This document shows positions 16,311 through 24,975 of a DNA stretch of 52,174 nucleotides, in pieces. A program made the translations under genes and the position numbers. Under the pieces are notes generated by a model. It was not told the origin of the DNA. It searched no databases and saw nothing but the letters and a program-made list of their open reading frames with translations. Position 1 is the first letter of the stretch. Every line of letters starts with the position of its first letter. Source of the stretch: Bacillota bacterium (GTDB lineage Bacteria > Bacillota > Clostridia > Christensenellales > SZUA-584); contig JAEYZN010000018.1 in assembly GCA_023428025.1 (NCBI GenBank), positions 1 to 52,174 of the forward strand, given 5' to 3'.

Positions 16311-17154
16311 GGCCTATGGCGGGCTGGTGATGTTTTCACACACGCTCTTCTCCATACCGTTCGGCATCATCGCGATGCTGATGGCGGCGGACGGCTTTCC
16401 GTCCCTGTGGCTGACGGTGTGGATATTCGTGGCGCTGATCAGCGCGCGGACGTCGGCCAACGCGCTCAACCGCCTGGTCGATAAGGATATCGACGCGAAA
16501 AACCCGAGGACAGCCGGACGGCACATGCCGCAGGGCGTGATAAAGACAGGCGAAGTGGTGATTCTGGTCGCCGTATGCCTTGTTATCCTGATCGTATCGG
16601 CGTTCATGATCAGCCCGATATGCGTGGGGCTGCTGCCCATACCGCTCTTTTTGTTCCTCATCTACTCGTTCACCAAGCGGTTCACATGGTGGTGCCACAT
16701 CATTCTCGGCGCCGCCTGCGCCTGCGCGCCGCTGGGCGCCTGGGTGGCGGTGACCGGCGGGATCAGCGTAACGCCGCTGGTGCTGGGCGCGGCGGTGTTG
16801 CTGTGGGTGGCGGGCTTCGATATCATCTACGGCGCGCAGGACGTGGAGTTCGACCGCGAGAACGAGCTTCATTCGATCCCGGCGGCGTTCGGCGTGCGGA
16901 ACGCGCTCATCATCTCGGCTGTTTTCCATTTGGCGGCGGCGGCGCTGCTGGTGGTTACGGGCATCCTCGCCGGACTGGGGCTGATATACTACCTCGGCGT
17001 GGGGATGATCACCGCGCTGCTGGTCTACGAGCACGTGATCGTATCGCCGGCCAACCTGAAGAACGTCACCATCGCGTCGTACAGCATCAATCAGATCGTC
17101 AGCACGATATTCCTGCTGCTTTCGGGCGCAGACATACTGATCAAGTCATTCTAG
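16291..17154 (+). CDS. UbiA family prenyltransferase (quinone biosynthesis, MqnP-like)
   Basis: An integral membrane prenyltransferase of 287 residues with about eight hydrophobic segments. Both Asp-rich motifs are present: NRLVDKDID at residues 60-68 and DVEFDRENE near 190-198, which bind the polyprenyl diphosphate through magnesium. It joins a polyprenyl tail to an aromatic acid at the membrane. The length and the SRTA-like NPRTAGRHMP following motif 1 match 4-hydroxybenzoate/1,4-dihydroxy-6-naphthoate-type enzymes more than MenA, but this is by eye. It overlaps the UbiD gene by 20 bases and is followed by the UbiX gene after 12 bases, preceded by AGGAGG. Confidence 0.88.
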   Translation: MVLKKIKAYGGLVMFSHTLFSIPFGIIAMLMAADGFPSLWLTVWIFVALISARTSANALNRLVDKDIDAKNPRTAGRHMPQGVIKTGEVVILVAVCLVILIVSAFMISPICVGLLPIPLFLFLIYSFTKRFTWWCHIILGAACACAPLGAWVAVTGGISVTPLVLGAAVLLWVAGFDIIYGAQDVEFDRENELHSIPAAFGVRNALIISAVFHLAAAALLVVTGILAGLGLIYYLGVGMITALLVYEHVIVSPANLKNVTIASYSINQIVSTIFLLLSGADILIKSF

Positions 17155-17166
17155 GAGGCATAAGCT

Positions 17167-17745
17167 GTGTCAAGATATATCGTCGGGATCACGGGCGCGA
17201 GCGGCAGCGTCTATGCGGTCAGGCTGCTGGAAGAGCTGCTGCGCGGCGGGCACGAGGTCCATCTGGTGGTGTCGCAGACGGGGCAGAAGGTGTGTGAATA
17301 CGAGATGGGCATGACGATAACCCCCGATTTCGCGGAGGCATACCCCGAAGGCAGGCTCGTGATACACCCCCATGAAGATCTCTTTGCGTCGATATCCAGC
17401 GGGTCGTATCACGTAGACGGTATGGTGGTGGTGCCCTGCTCGATGACCACGCTGGGGGAGATCGCGTCCGGTTCCTCGCGAAATCTGCTGGGGCGTGCGG
17501 CGGACGTCTGCATCAAGGAGCGGCGGAAGCTGGTGCTGGTGCCGCGCGAGCTGCCGTTCAGCACCATCCATCTGCGCAACATGCTGACCTTGAGCGAAAT
17601 GGGCGTGGTGATATTGCCCGCCAGTCCGGGGTTTTACCATCGACCGCAGTCGGTGAAGGATATCGTCGATTTTATTGTCAGCCGGATACTGGATACGCTG
17701 GGCATCGAAAATAGTTTATACCAAAAGTGGAGGCAGGAAGAATGA
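17167..17745 (+). CDS. ubiX: UbiX family flavin prenyltransferase
   Basis: A 192-residue flavoprotein that attaches a dimethylallyl group to FMN to make prenylated FMN, the cofactor of UbiD enzymes. Visible motifs are the N-terminal nucleotide loop GITGASGSVYAVRLLEEL, VVVPCSMTTLGEIASGSSRNLLGRAADV (about residues 89-116) and LVPRELPFSTIHLRNMLTLSEMG (about 122-144), all characteristic of the family. The GTG start at 17167 is supported by AGGAGG 10 bases upstream. Its stop overlaps the next start as ATGA. Presence beside a UbiD gene makes the functional pairing secure. Confidence 0.93.
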   Translation: MSRYIVGITGASGSVYAVRLLEELLRGGHEVHLVVSQTGQKVCEYEMGMTITPDFAEAYPEGRLVIHPHEDLFASISSGSYHVDGMVVVPCSMTTLGEIASGSSRNLLGRAADVCIKERRKLVLVPRELPFSTIHLRNMLTLSEMGVVILPASPGFYHRPQSVKDIVDFIVSRILDTLGIENSLYQKWRQEE

Positions 17746-18665
17746 AGAAGAAACTGATCAGCGCCGCGCTGGCGCTGTTATTCGTGGCGTCGGCGGGCGC
17801 GGGCTGCGCCGCCAGGCCCTCGCAGACGCTGAGCATCGGCGTGCTGCCCGATGTGGATTCCATCCCCATCATCATCGCGCAGGAAAAGGGCCTTTTCGAA
17901 AAGGAAGGCGTGGACGTGCATATCGAGCATTTCAAGAGCGCGCCGGACAGGGAGAGCGCGCTGCAGGCGGGCGGCATCGACGGCGCGGTGTCGGATATGC
18001 TGTCGGCGGCGTTTTTAACGGACGGCGGGTTCGAGGTGGCGATGACCTCATTGACCAACGGCAGCTACAAGCTGCTGGCCGGTCCGGCTATGGGTGAATC
18101 GACCGATTTGTCGGGCAGGTCCATCGCGATATCCACCAACACCATCATCGAATACGCCACGGACAAGATGCTCTCGGAGATCGGCCTTAAACCCGAAGAC
18201 GTGGAAAAGACGGCGATCCCGCAGATACCCGTGCGGCTGGAGATGTTGAAGAGCGGACAGATCGACGCAGCCACGCTGCCCGAGCCGCTGGCCTCCGTGG
18301 CCGTCAAGGCGGGCGCGACGGTGCTGAACAGCACGGATAATCTCGGCATCAACCCCGGCGTGCTGCTGTTTACGAAGGAGACAATCCAGTCCAAGAACGC
18401 CGAGATCGCGGCGTTTTACCGAGCTTACAACAGCGCGGTGGCATACCTGCAGGATACGCCGGTTTCGGACTATGCGGATATACTGATCGACGTCGCCGGT
18501 TTTCCGGAGGACGTGAAGGAGAGTCTGACGCTGCCCGCCTACACCCCGGCGGCGCGGCCGTCCACGGATGATTTTGACGGCGTGATGGCCTGGCTGGCGG
18601 AAAAGGGACTGATACAAAACACCTACCAATATGACGATCTGGTCGATAAAAGCTTTGTGAAATAA
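17742..18665 (+). CDS. NitT/TauT-type ABC transporter substrate-binding lipoprotein
   Basis: A 307-residue lipoprotein receptor: KKK, a hydrophobic stretch and the lipobox AGAGC, then a periplasmic-binding domain of the SsuA/NMT1-THI5 type (IGVLPDVDSIPIIIAQEKGLF, then EGVDVHIEHF, then GQIDAATLPEPLAS). These receptors carry small organic anions or aromatic compounds. ATG 17742 is chosen because GGAGG and GGAAGA precede it and it overlaps the ubiX stop by four bases. Translation coupling to the quinone enzymes suggests the ligand is a quinone-ring precursor such as a naphthoate, but sulfonates or thiamine precursors cannot be excluded from sequence. Confidence 0.85.
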   Translation: MKKKLISAALALLFVASAGAGCAARPSQTLSIGVLPDVDSIPIIIAQEKGLFEKEGVDVHIEHFKSAPDRESALQAGGIDGAVSDMLSAAFLTDGGFEVAMTSLTNGSYKLLAGPAMGESTDLSGRSIAISTNTIIEYATDKMLSEIGLKPEDVEKTAIPQIPVRLEMLKSGQIDAATLPEPLASVAVKAGATVLNSTDNLGINPGVLLFTKETIQSKNAEIAAFYRAYNSAVAYLQDTPVSDYADILIDVAGFPEDVKESLTLPAYTPAARPSTDDFDGVMAWLAEKGLIQNTYQYDDLVDKSFVK

Positions 18666-18666
18666 C

Positions 18667-19419
18667 ATGATCGATATCAAGGGTCTTTCGGTGACATACA
18701 AAACGGACAGGGGCGATTTTCCTGCGGTGAGCGGATTTGACCTGCACCTGGACAGGGGCGATATCTGCGCGCTGATCGGTCCGTCCGGCTGCGGCAAATC
18801 GACGGTGCTTTACGTGCTGTCCGGCATCCTCACGCAGCACGGCGGGCAGGCGCATATCGGCGGTCAGCCTGTCGACCCGAAGACGCAACGGATCGGCCTT
18901 GTCCCGCAGAACTTTGGGCTGCTGGACTGGGCGGACGTGTATCACAACGCGACGCTGGGGCTGCGGGTCAAGGGGCCGGAGATCGCGGCGTCAGAACCTG
19001 TCATCGCGCACTTGTTCGACAGGCTGGGGCTGGAGGCGCTGAGATCGAAATACCCGCGGCAGCTCTCCGGCGGGCAGCAGCAGCGCGTCGCCATCGCCCG
19101 TTCCTTTATCATGCAGCCGGATGTTCTTTTGATGGACGAGCCCTTCTCCGCGCTGGACGCCATGACGCGCGAGGACATTCAGGATCTTTTCCTGAGCGTC
19201 TGGAAGGAGCACGCCACGTCCACGCTTTTTGTGACCCACAGCATTGAGGAAGCCGTGTACCTCGGCCGGAAGATCGCCGTGATGTCGTCCGCGCCGGGGC
19301 GCATCTTAAGGGAGGTCGACAACCCGCTGTTCGGCAAAAGCGATCTCAGGCAGTCCAAAGAATTCTATTCGTTTGTGATGGAGCTGCGCGAAATGGTCAA
19401 AGAGGATTGGGCGGTATGA
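18667..19419 (+). CDS. NitT/TauT-type ABC transporter ATP-binding protein
   Basis: The 250-residue ATPase belongs to the SsuB/TauB group. Walker A is GPSGCGKST (about residues 37-45), the Q-loop is VPQNFGLLDW, the signature is LSGGQQQRVAIARS, and Walker B is LLMDEPFSALD, followed by the switch THSIEEA typical of this group. It starts one base after the stop of the receptor gene and its own stop overlaps the permease start as ATGA. It would power the importer formed with the flanking receptor and permease. Confidence 0.9.
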   Translation: MIDIKGLSVTYKTDRGDFPAVSGFDLHLDRGDICALIGPSGCGKSTVLYVLSGILTQHGGQAHIGGQPVDPKTQRIGLVPQNFGLLDWADVYHNATLGLRVKGPEIAASEPVIAHLFDRLGLEALRSKYPRQLSGGQQQRVAIARSFIMQPDVLLMDEPFSALDAMTREDIQDLFLSVWKEHATSTLFVTHSIEEAVYLGRKIAVMSSAPGRILREVDNPLFGKSDLRQSKEFYSFVMELREMVKEDWAV

Positions 19420-20162
19420 AAAGAAAAGGCGCGTGGGGCATGGTGAAGGTGGTCGGCGGCATCCTGATCGTGTGGCAGCTGCTCGCCATGGTTTTGCGCA
19501 TCGCGTTTATCCCGACGCCCGTCGCGGTGCTCGCCAACATTTACGATATCTTTTTTTCGAAAATCGCGCTGCATATGCTGCTGAGCCTCGTGCGCATAGC
19601 CGCGGGCCTCGCCGCGTCCATACTGGTCGGCGTGCCGCTGGGCTTATGCATGGGCTACTTTGCGGCGTGGAACAAGCGCCTGTCGCCGCTCGTCTATTTC
19701 ACCTACCCCATCCCCAAGATCGCGCTGCTGCCGCTGGTGATGCTTGTTTTCGGGCTCGGCGAGTTTTCAAAGATATTCATGATCATGCTGATCGTGGTGT
19801 TTCAGGTGATCGTCTCCATGCGGGACGCCGTGAGAAGCATCCCGAAAGAGACGTTTTATTCGATGATCTCGCTGGGGGCGCGGCGATCGGCTATTTTCAA
19901 GCTCGTGGTGTTTCCCGCCTCGCTGCCCGCGCTGCTCTCTTCGGTGCGGGTCAGCCTGGGCACGGCGCTGTCGGTGCTGTTTTTTACGGAGACCTTTGGC
20001 ACGCAATACGGCCTCGGGTATTTTATCATGGATTCATGGATGCGGGTCAATTACGTGGACATGTTCTCCGGCATATTGATCCTGGGCGTTTTGGGGCTGC
20101 TGCTGTTCGGCACTGTCGATCTGCTGGAGCGCGCCGTGTGCCGATGGAAGGGCGCTGCATAG
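19416..20162 (+). CDS. NitT/TauT-type ABC transporter permease
   Basis: A 248-residue membrane protein with about six segments and the binding-protein-dependent permease loop SMISLGARRSAIFKLVVFPA (about residues 144-163). This is the EAA-type loop that contacts the ATPase. ATG 19416 is preferred over TTG 19407 because it gives the same ATGA overlap seen at other junctions of this operon. It is the last gene of the operon; the hairpin at 20201-20227 on the opposite strand may also stop transcription from this side. Confidence 0.87.
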   Translation: MKRKGAWGMVKVVGGILIVWQLLAMVLRIAFIPTPVAVLANIYDIFFSKIALHMLLSLVRIAAGLAASILVGVPLGLCMGYFAAWNKRLSPLVYFTYPIPKIALLPLVMLVFGLGEFSKIFMIMLIVVFQVIVSMRDAVRSIPKETFYSMISLGARRSAIFKLVVFPASLPALLSSVRVSLGTALSVLFFTETFGTQYGLGYFIMDSWMRVNYVDMFSGILILGVLGLLLFGTVDLLERAVCRWKGAA

Positions 20163-20195
20163 ATGCTGTTATGAATTATCGGGATGATGGGGATG

Positions 20196-20227
20196 AAAAA
20201 GCGCACTCATCAGGATGTGAAGTGCGC
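20196..20227 (-). terminator. Rho-independent terminator of xpt (possibly bidirectional)
   Basis: GCGCACT 20201-20207 and AGTGCGC 20221-20227 form a seven-base stem. Read on the minus strand it is followed by TTTTT (20200-20196), 42 bases after the xpt stop. The + strand side has only a weak T-rich stretch. Confidence 0.75.
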
Positions 20228-20268
20228 CTTTGCATTTCATATAAGAAAATCTTATTGTCTGGTGCGCC

Positions 20269-20841
20269 TTAATTGCGAAACTGCACCGTCTGGTTTTCCA
20301 TGCTGTCGATGATGGCGAGGCTGTGCAGGTTGTAGCCCGCTTCGCGGAGCTTGTCCCCGCCGCCCTGAAAGCCTTTTTCGATGACCACGCCGATGCCAGC
20401 CACCGTGGCGCCCGCCTGCTCGCTGATGTCCAGCAGGCCCTTCTGCGCTTTTCCGGTCGCGAGAATGTCGTCAATGATCAGGATATTGTCTTCGGAGGTT
20501 AAAAAGCGTTTTTCCAGAATCACGGTATAATCCCTGCCGCGTGTGTAGCTGGTCACCGTCGTCCTGTATACGTCGCCGTCAATATTTTTGCTTTCCGACT
20601 TCTTCGCAAAGACGATCGGGACGTTGAAATATTGAGCCGTGAGACAGGCCACAGCGATTCCACTGGCTTCAATCGTGATGACCTTGGTGATGTTTTTGCC
20701 GTCGAACAGCCGTTTGAATTCCTTGCCGATCTCGTTGAGCAGGTTGATATCGATCTGATGATTCAAAAAGCCATCCACTTTGATGATATGGCCATCCTTG
20801 ATTTTACCGTCTTTCCGGATTCGTTCCTTCAAAAGCTCCAT
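20269..20841 (-). CDS. xpt: Xanthine phosphoribosyltransferase
   Basis: A 190-residue purine-salvage enzyme converting xanthine and PRPP to XMP in the cytoplasm. The length and N-terminus MELLKERIRKDG, the specificity region FLNHQIDINLL and the PRPP loop NILIIDDILATGKA (about residues 120-133) match Xpt. The IEASGIA region (about 58-64) is also typical. It is convergent with the quinone/ABC operon. A promoter lies 30 bases upstream, leaving a leader too short for the purine riboswitch commonly found before xpt in Bacillota. Confidence 0.93.
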   Translation of the reverse strand: MELLKERIRKDGKIKDGHIIKVDGFLNHQIDINLLNEIGKEFKRLFDGKNITKVITIEASGIAVACLTAQYFNVPIVFAKKSESKNIDGDVYRTTVTSYTRGRDYTVILEKRFLTSEDNILIIDDILATGKAQKGLLDISEQAGATVAGIGVVIEKGFQGGGDKLREAGYNLHSLAIIDSMENQTVQFRN

Positions 20842-20871
20842 TATATAACCCCATCAAAATTTATTTTCATT

Positions 20872-20900
20872 ATTATACCCGCAGTGATGAATCTTTGGAA
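20872..20900 (-). promoter_or_regulatory. Sigma-A promoter of xpt
   Basis: Read on the minus strand, TTCCAA (20900-20895) and a perfect TATAAT (20877-20872) are 17 bases apart. The predicted leader is about 24 bases, ending at the ATG at 20841. Confidence 0.65.
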
Positions 20901-21114
20901 TAATAAACGCGAAAAAAGTTCGGATTTCGCGCATGAAATATATTGGTATCACATATACACATGGGATCATATGGATGAGATGCAGGGAATTGGCTTAACG
21001 TAAGAAAAATATTCCTTTATTATTCAATGCAGGTGTTTATTTCATTAAGGAATGTGAGTTTAAAAAAAGGATTTTAGGAAATTGGGTAGAATATAAATAT
21101 AGCGTACTCAAAAA

Positions 21115-21128
21115 TGATAGCGGTAACA
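21115..21128. promoter_or_regulatory. LacI-family operator-like palindrome upstream of the LacI gene
   Basis: TGATAGCGGTAACA fits the general LacI/GalR/CcpA operator pattern TGNNANCGNTNNCA with its central CG. It lies about 87 bases (centre to centre) before a second match. The surrounding gap 20901-21201 is AT-rich and shows no gene. Confidence 0.45.
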
Positions 21129-21201
21129 AGTCTAAAATTCTATGCATCAGTGATTCTATATTTGATCAGTTTTACGTTGGAATTTATTTATTTAATAGAA
21201 A

Positions 21202-21215
21202 TGTGAGCGCTAACA
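21202..21215. promoter_or_regulatory. LacI-family operator overlapping the start of the LacI gene
   Basis: TGTGAGCGCTAACA also fits TGNNANCGNTNNCA and closely resembles the classical lac half-site TGTGAGCGCTCACA (one difference). It ends two bases before ATG 21218, so repressor binding would block expression of the regulator's own gene. Confidence 0.55.
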
Positions 21216-21217
21216 AT

Positions 21218-22297
21218 ATGCCAACGATCGATGATGTCGCGCAAAAAGCCAATGTTTCACGTATGACGGTTTCGAGGGTGATCAACAATTCGAACCTGGT
21301 CAAGGAAGAAACAAGGAAAATTGTTCTTGACGCTATTAAAGAATTAAATTACCGCCCCAACCATCTTGCGCAGAGCCTGGTGACCAGGCGGACCCACACG
21401 ATCGCGCATGCCATGGCGAGCATCTCCAACCCGTTCCATCCCAACGTGGTGCAGGGTGTGGAGGATGCGTGCTATGAAAAGGGATACAGCGTCATCATCT
21501 GCAACGCGAACGCGAAGGCCAAGGAGCAGGAATATATCGACGTACTGAAGGACAAGTGCGTGGACGGCGTCATCTTCCACCATCTCAACATCACGGAGGA
21601 ACAGATCGTTGAGATGGAGACGAACGGCATCAAATGCGTGCTGATCGACAATGAGGAGAGGCTGGAGAGCGCCCACAATGTGGTGACGGACAATGTGAAG
21701 GGGGCCTATATGGCCACCCGGCATCTGATCAGCCTGGGGCACAGGCATATCGGGATCATACACAGCAACATGAGCTATGACGACAGCATCCCGGATATGA
21801 TCTATGAAGACACCTACCAGTTCAACATCTGGAAGCAGCGCATGAAGGGCTTTCTGATGGCGATGGAAGAGGCCGGGCTGGCGGTGAGCCCGAAGAACCT
21901 GATCTGCATCGCGGGCGGCGGTGACAAGGGAATCAAGTCCGGCAACAGCGCGATGAAGAATCTGATCGGCGGCCGGGAAGGCGCCGCGCAGTTTTTGAAG
22001 CGGGAAGACCGGCCCACGGCGATCTACGCGCAGAACGACCTGATGGCCATCGGCGCCATCAACGCGACGATGGAGAGCGGCCTGAGCGTGCCGAACGACA
22101 TATCCATCATCGGCCATGACGGATTGGAGATGAGCGACGTGCTGTATCCGCGCCTGTCCACCATCGTGCAGCCGCGCTACAAGATGGGCTATCTCGCGGC
22201 GCAGATGCTGATCGACACCATCGAGGGCCGGTGTGAAAAAAAGGATATTTTTCTGGGGCCGGAGCTGGTTGTCCGTGAATCAACGAAGGCTCTATAA
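21218..22297 (+). CDS. LacI family transcriptional regulator (probable rhamnose locus regulator)
   Basis: A 359-residue LacI/GalR regulator. The N-terminal helix-turn-helix PTIDDVAQKANVSRMTVSRVIN and the hinge helix NHLAQSLVTRRT (about residues 48-59) are clear, followed by a periplasmic-binding-like effector domain. ATG 21218 is chosen as the family-typical start; GTG 21203 is in frame but lies inside the operator palindrome, and neither has a strong ribosome site. It heads the same-strand rhamnose transport and catabolic cluster, so L-rhamnose or a breakdown product is the probable effector. Two operator-like palindromes suggest autoregulation. No matching palindrome was found in the 110 bases before the ABC gene. 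Confidence 0.88.
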   Translation: MPTIDDVAQKANVSRMTVSRVINNSNLVKEETRKIVLDAIKELNYRPNHLAQSLVTRRTHTIAHAMASISNPFHPNVVQGVEDACYEKGYSVIICNANAKAKEQEYIDVLKDKCVDGVIFHHLNITEEQIVEMETNGIKCVLIDNEERLESAHNVVTDNVKGAYMATRHLISLGHRHIGIIHSNMSYDDSIPDMIYEDTYQFNIWKQRMKGFLMAMEEAGLAVSPKNLICIAGGGDKGIKSGNSAMKNLIGGREGAAQFLKREDRPTAIYAQNDLMAIGAINATMESGLSVPNDISIIGHDGLEMSDVLYPRLSTIVQPRYKMGYLAAQMLIDTIEGRCEKKDIFLGPELVVRESTKAL

Positions 22298-22407
22298 GGA
22301 ATAGTAAATTAAGGAAAGTGAATGAAATTGCGCTGTATTTTCTCTGATGCGGTGCTTATGGATAATACGCAGCAGACCAACAAAATCCATTATACAGGGA
22401 GCGGGAC

Positions 22408-23904
22408 ATGCAAGAAACAATATTGAAGCTTGAAAATATTTCGAAGAACTTTGGCGGCGTGCGCGCGCTGCAGGGAGTGAATTTCGAGCTGAAAAAGGGA
22501 GAAATACACGCTCTGATGGGTGAGAACGGCGCGGGCAAATCCACGCTGATCAAGGTGATCACCGGCGTCCATCATCCGGACGGCGGCGACATCTATCTGG
22601 ATGGCGAAAAAATCGTTCTGCATAACCCCAAAGAAGCGACTGACAAAGGCATCGCGGCGATCTACCAGCACGTCACGGCGTTCCCGCATCTGTCGGTGAC
22701 CGAGAACATCTTCATGGGCCGGGAGATCGTCAACAAGAACCGCATGTATAACTGGAAAGAGATGAACAAGCACGCGCAGGAGCTGCTCAATTCTCTGGGA
22801 AGCGACATAGACGCCAAGGAACTGATGGGCGACCTGAGCGTGGCCAAGCAGCAGCTGGTGGAGATTTCCAAGGCGCTGTCGGCCAATGCGCGCATCCTCA
22901 TCATGGACGAACCGACCGCGGCGCTGACCAAGCACGAGTGCGAAGAGCTTTACCGCATCGCGGAGAAGCTTCGCGACGATGGCGTGTCCATCATCTTTAT
23001 TTCGCATAAGTTTGAAGACATGTACCGCCTGGCCAGCCGTGTCACGGTGTTTCGCGATTCGCAGTATGTGGGCACCTGGGGCGTGAAAGACATCACGAAT
23101 ACGGACCTGATCCAGGCGATGGTGGGCCGCGAGCTGACGCAGATGTATCCGCCCAAGACCGCGGTCATCAAAGAGGAAGTGTTCAGGGCGGAAGGCCTGT
23201 CCAAGACGGGTTATTTCCGCGACGTGAGCTTCAGCGCGAAAAAGGGCGAGATCGTCGCGCTGACCGGCCTGGTGGGCGCGGGCAGAACCGAGGTTTGCCA
23301 GGGCATCATCGGCGCGATGAAGCTGGACAGCGGAACGATCTATGTGGAGGGAAAAGCCGTGAAAAACAGGGACCCGCTGACGGCGCAGAAAAACGGTGTG
23401 GGCTATCTGCCTGAGGACAGGCACCTGCACGGTCTGATACTCGACATGGACATCGTGAAGAACGTGACGCTGGTGAGCTTAAAACAGTTTTCCAAGCTGG
23501 GCTGGCTGGATGGTAAGAGGGAAGAGGAGGCCGTCGTCAACCTGTCCGCGATGATGGAATTGAAAGCGGGCAGCCTTTACGACAACCCGTCGTCGCTCTC
23601 GGGCGGCAACCAGCAAAAGGTCGTGTTCGAAAAGCTGCTGGTGAACGACCTCAAGGTGATGATACTCGACGAGCCCACAAAGGGCGTGGATGTGGGCGCC
23701 AAGTATGCGATTTACGAAGTGATGAACGACCTCGCCGCAAAGGGTTACGCAATCATCATGGTGTCGTCCGAAATGCCTGAAGTGCTGGGCATGGCGGACC
23801 GCGTGGTGGTGCTGCGCAGCGGCAGGGTCTCAGCTGAGTTCAACAACGAAGGCCTGTCTCAGGAACAGATACTGATGGCAGCATTGCCGGACTATACCAT
23901 ATAA
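22408..23904 (+). CDS. Rhamnose-type ABC transporter ATP-binding protein (two ATPase domains)
   Basis: A 498-residue tandem ATPase of the CUT2 sugar importer class. Domain 1 has Walker A GENGAGKST (about residues 36-44) and LIMDEPTAALT. Domain 2 has a degenerate Walker A, LVGAGRTEV, a canonical LSGGNQQKVV signature and MILDEPTKGVDVG, as in RbsA/RhaT-type proteins. The preceding GGGAG supports ATG 22408. It is followed by two permease genes and a receptor gene, the full composition of the rhamnose importer RhaSTPQ. Assignment to rhamnose rests on the downstream rhaM, rhaA and rhaB genes. Confidence 0.88.
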   Translation: MQETILKLENISKNFGGVRALQGVNFELKKGEIHALMGENGAGKSTLIKVITGVHHPDGGDIYLDGEKIVLHNPKEATDKGIAAIYQHVTAFPHLSVTENIFMGREIVNKNRMYNWKEMNKHAQELLNSLGSDIDAKELMGDLSVAKQQLVEISKALSANARILIMDEPTAALTKHECEELYRIAEKLRDDGVSIIFISHKFEDMYRLASRVTVFRDSQYVGTWGVKDITNTDLIQAMVGRELTQMYPPKTAVIKEEVFRAEGLSKTGYFRDVSFSAKKGEIVALTGLVGAGRTEVCQGIIGAMKLDSGTIYVEGKAVKNRDPLTAQKNGVGYLPEDRHLHGLILDMDIVKNVTLVSLKQFSKLGWLDGKREEEAVVNLSAMMELKAGSLYDNPSSLSGGNQQKVVFEKLLVNDLKVMILDEPTKGVDVGAKYAIYEVMNDLAAKGYAIIMVSSEMPEVLGMADRVVVLRSGRVSAEFNNEGLSQEQILMAALPDYTI

Positions 23905-23925
23905 AGCCGATACGGGAGAATGATT

Positions 23926-24963
23926 ATGACACAAAACACGCAAAACGCAAACGCAGGGAGCGGCAAGCCCAATGTGTTCCTGGCTTTGCTGAAAAGGATC
24001 ATAAAGGACAGGTCTTTCGGTCTGGTCATTGCTTGCGTCATCCTGCTGCTGCTGGCCTGGATGATCACGCCGCAGCTGCTGACGATGGGCTCCATCAACG
24101 GCATGCTGAGAAACAACGCGATATTCGGCATCATGTCCATCGGAATGCTGATGGTTCTGGTGACGCGTGGTATTGATTTGTCCATCGCGGCCACCATGGT
24201 GCTGAGCGGCCAGATTATCGCCATGATCAATGCGGACCAGCCCGAGGTGCCCATTATACTGCTGATACTCATATCCATTGCGATCGGCATCATCATCGGC
24301 ATGTACAACGGCCTGCTGATCAGCAAGCTCAAGCTGCTGCCCATCATCGTGACGCTGAGCACGCTGTATGTGGTGAGAGGTCTGACATTTATCCTGAGCA
24401 ATTCGAGATGGATCGTGCCGAAGGATTTTTCCGGCCCCTATAAGGCATTTGCTTCCGGCAACTTCCTTGGCATCAATCATCTTGTGCTGCTGGCGGCCGC
24501 ATTGTTCATCATATTCTTTTTCATACTGTCCTATCTGCGGTTTGGCAGACGGGTGTACGCCGTGGGCTCCAGCCCCGAGTCATCGCTGGTCACCGGTATC
24601 AACAACGACCGGATCATATTCGCGGTTTACACGATCATGGGTGCGATCTCCGGCTTTGCAGGCTTCCTGTATACGGCAAACTACGCGATTGCGCAGAGCA
24701 CCATGGCCATGGGAATGGAGATGGACGTGATCGCGATCTGCATACTGGGCGGCGTCAGCATCAACGGCGGCACCGGCCGAATCTCGGGGATCATCATTGC
24801 GACACTGCTTTTTGCGATCATCAGCTCATTTCTCAGCATGCTTTCGGGCCTGAGCATTTGGACGGACGCGATCAAGGGCGCTATCATTGTCGGCGCGGTC
24901 ATACTGAATATCTACACGACGAGATCCGCGAACAGACGGGCACTCAAACAAAGAAACGTATAA
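23926..24963 (+). CDS. Rhamnose-type ABC transporter permease 1
   Basis: A membrane protein of 345 residues with eight to ten segments and the CUT2 motifs TRGIDLSIAATMVL (about residues 84-97) and CILGGVSINGGTGRISG (about 272-288). ATG 23926 gives proper spacing from GGGAG; ATG 23920 is a two-codon-longer alternative. It would pair with the second permease encoded 12 bases downstream to form a heterodimeric channel, as in rhamnose importers with two permeases. Confidence 0.87.
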   Translation: MTQNTQNANAGSGKPNVFLALLKRIIKDRSFGLVIACVILLLLAWMITPQLLTMGSINGMLRNNAIFGIMSIGMLMVLVTRGIDLSIAATMVLSGQIIAMINADQPEVPIILLILISIAIGIIIGMYNGLLISKLKLLPIIVTLSTLYVVRGLTFILSNSRWIVPKDFSGPYKAFASGNFLGINHLVLLAAALFIIFFFILSYLRFGRRVYAVGSSPESSLVTGINNDRIIFAVYTIMGAISGFAGFLYTANYAIAQSTMAMGMEMDVIAICILGGVSINGGTGRISGIIIATLLFAIISSFLSMLSGLSIWTDAIKGAIIVGAVILNIYTTRSANRRALKQRNV

Positions 24964-24975
24964 GGAGACGGGCAC

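Noticed and set aside
20842..21000. Purine riboswitch upstream of xpt
   Set aside because: The leader after the predicted promoter is too short, and no paired aptamer stems were seen on the minus strand.
22298..22407. LacI-type operator before the rhamnose ABC operon
   Set aside because: No TGNNANCGNTNNCA match was found; the nearest CG-centred string (around TGATGCGGTGCTTA) breaks the pattern at key positions.
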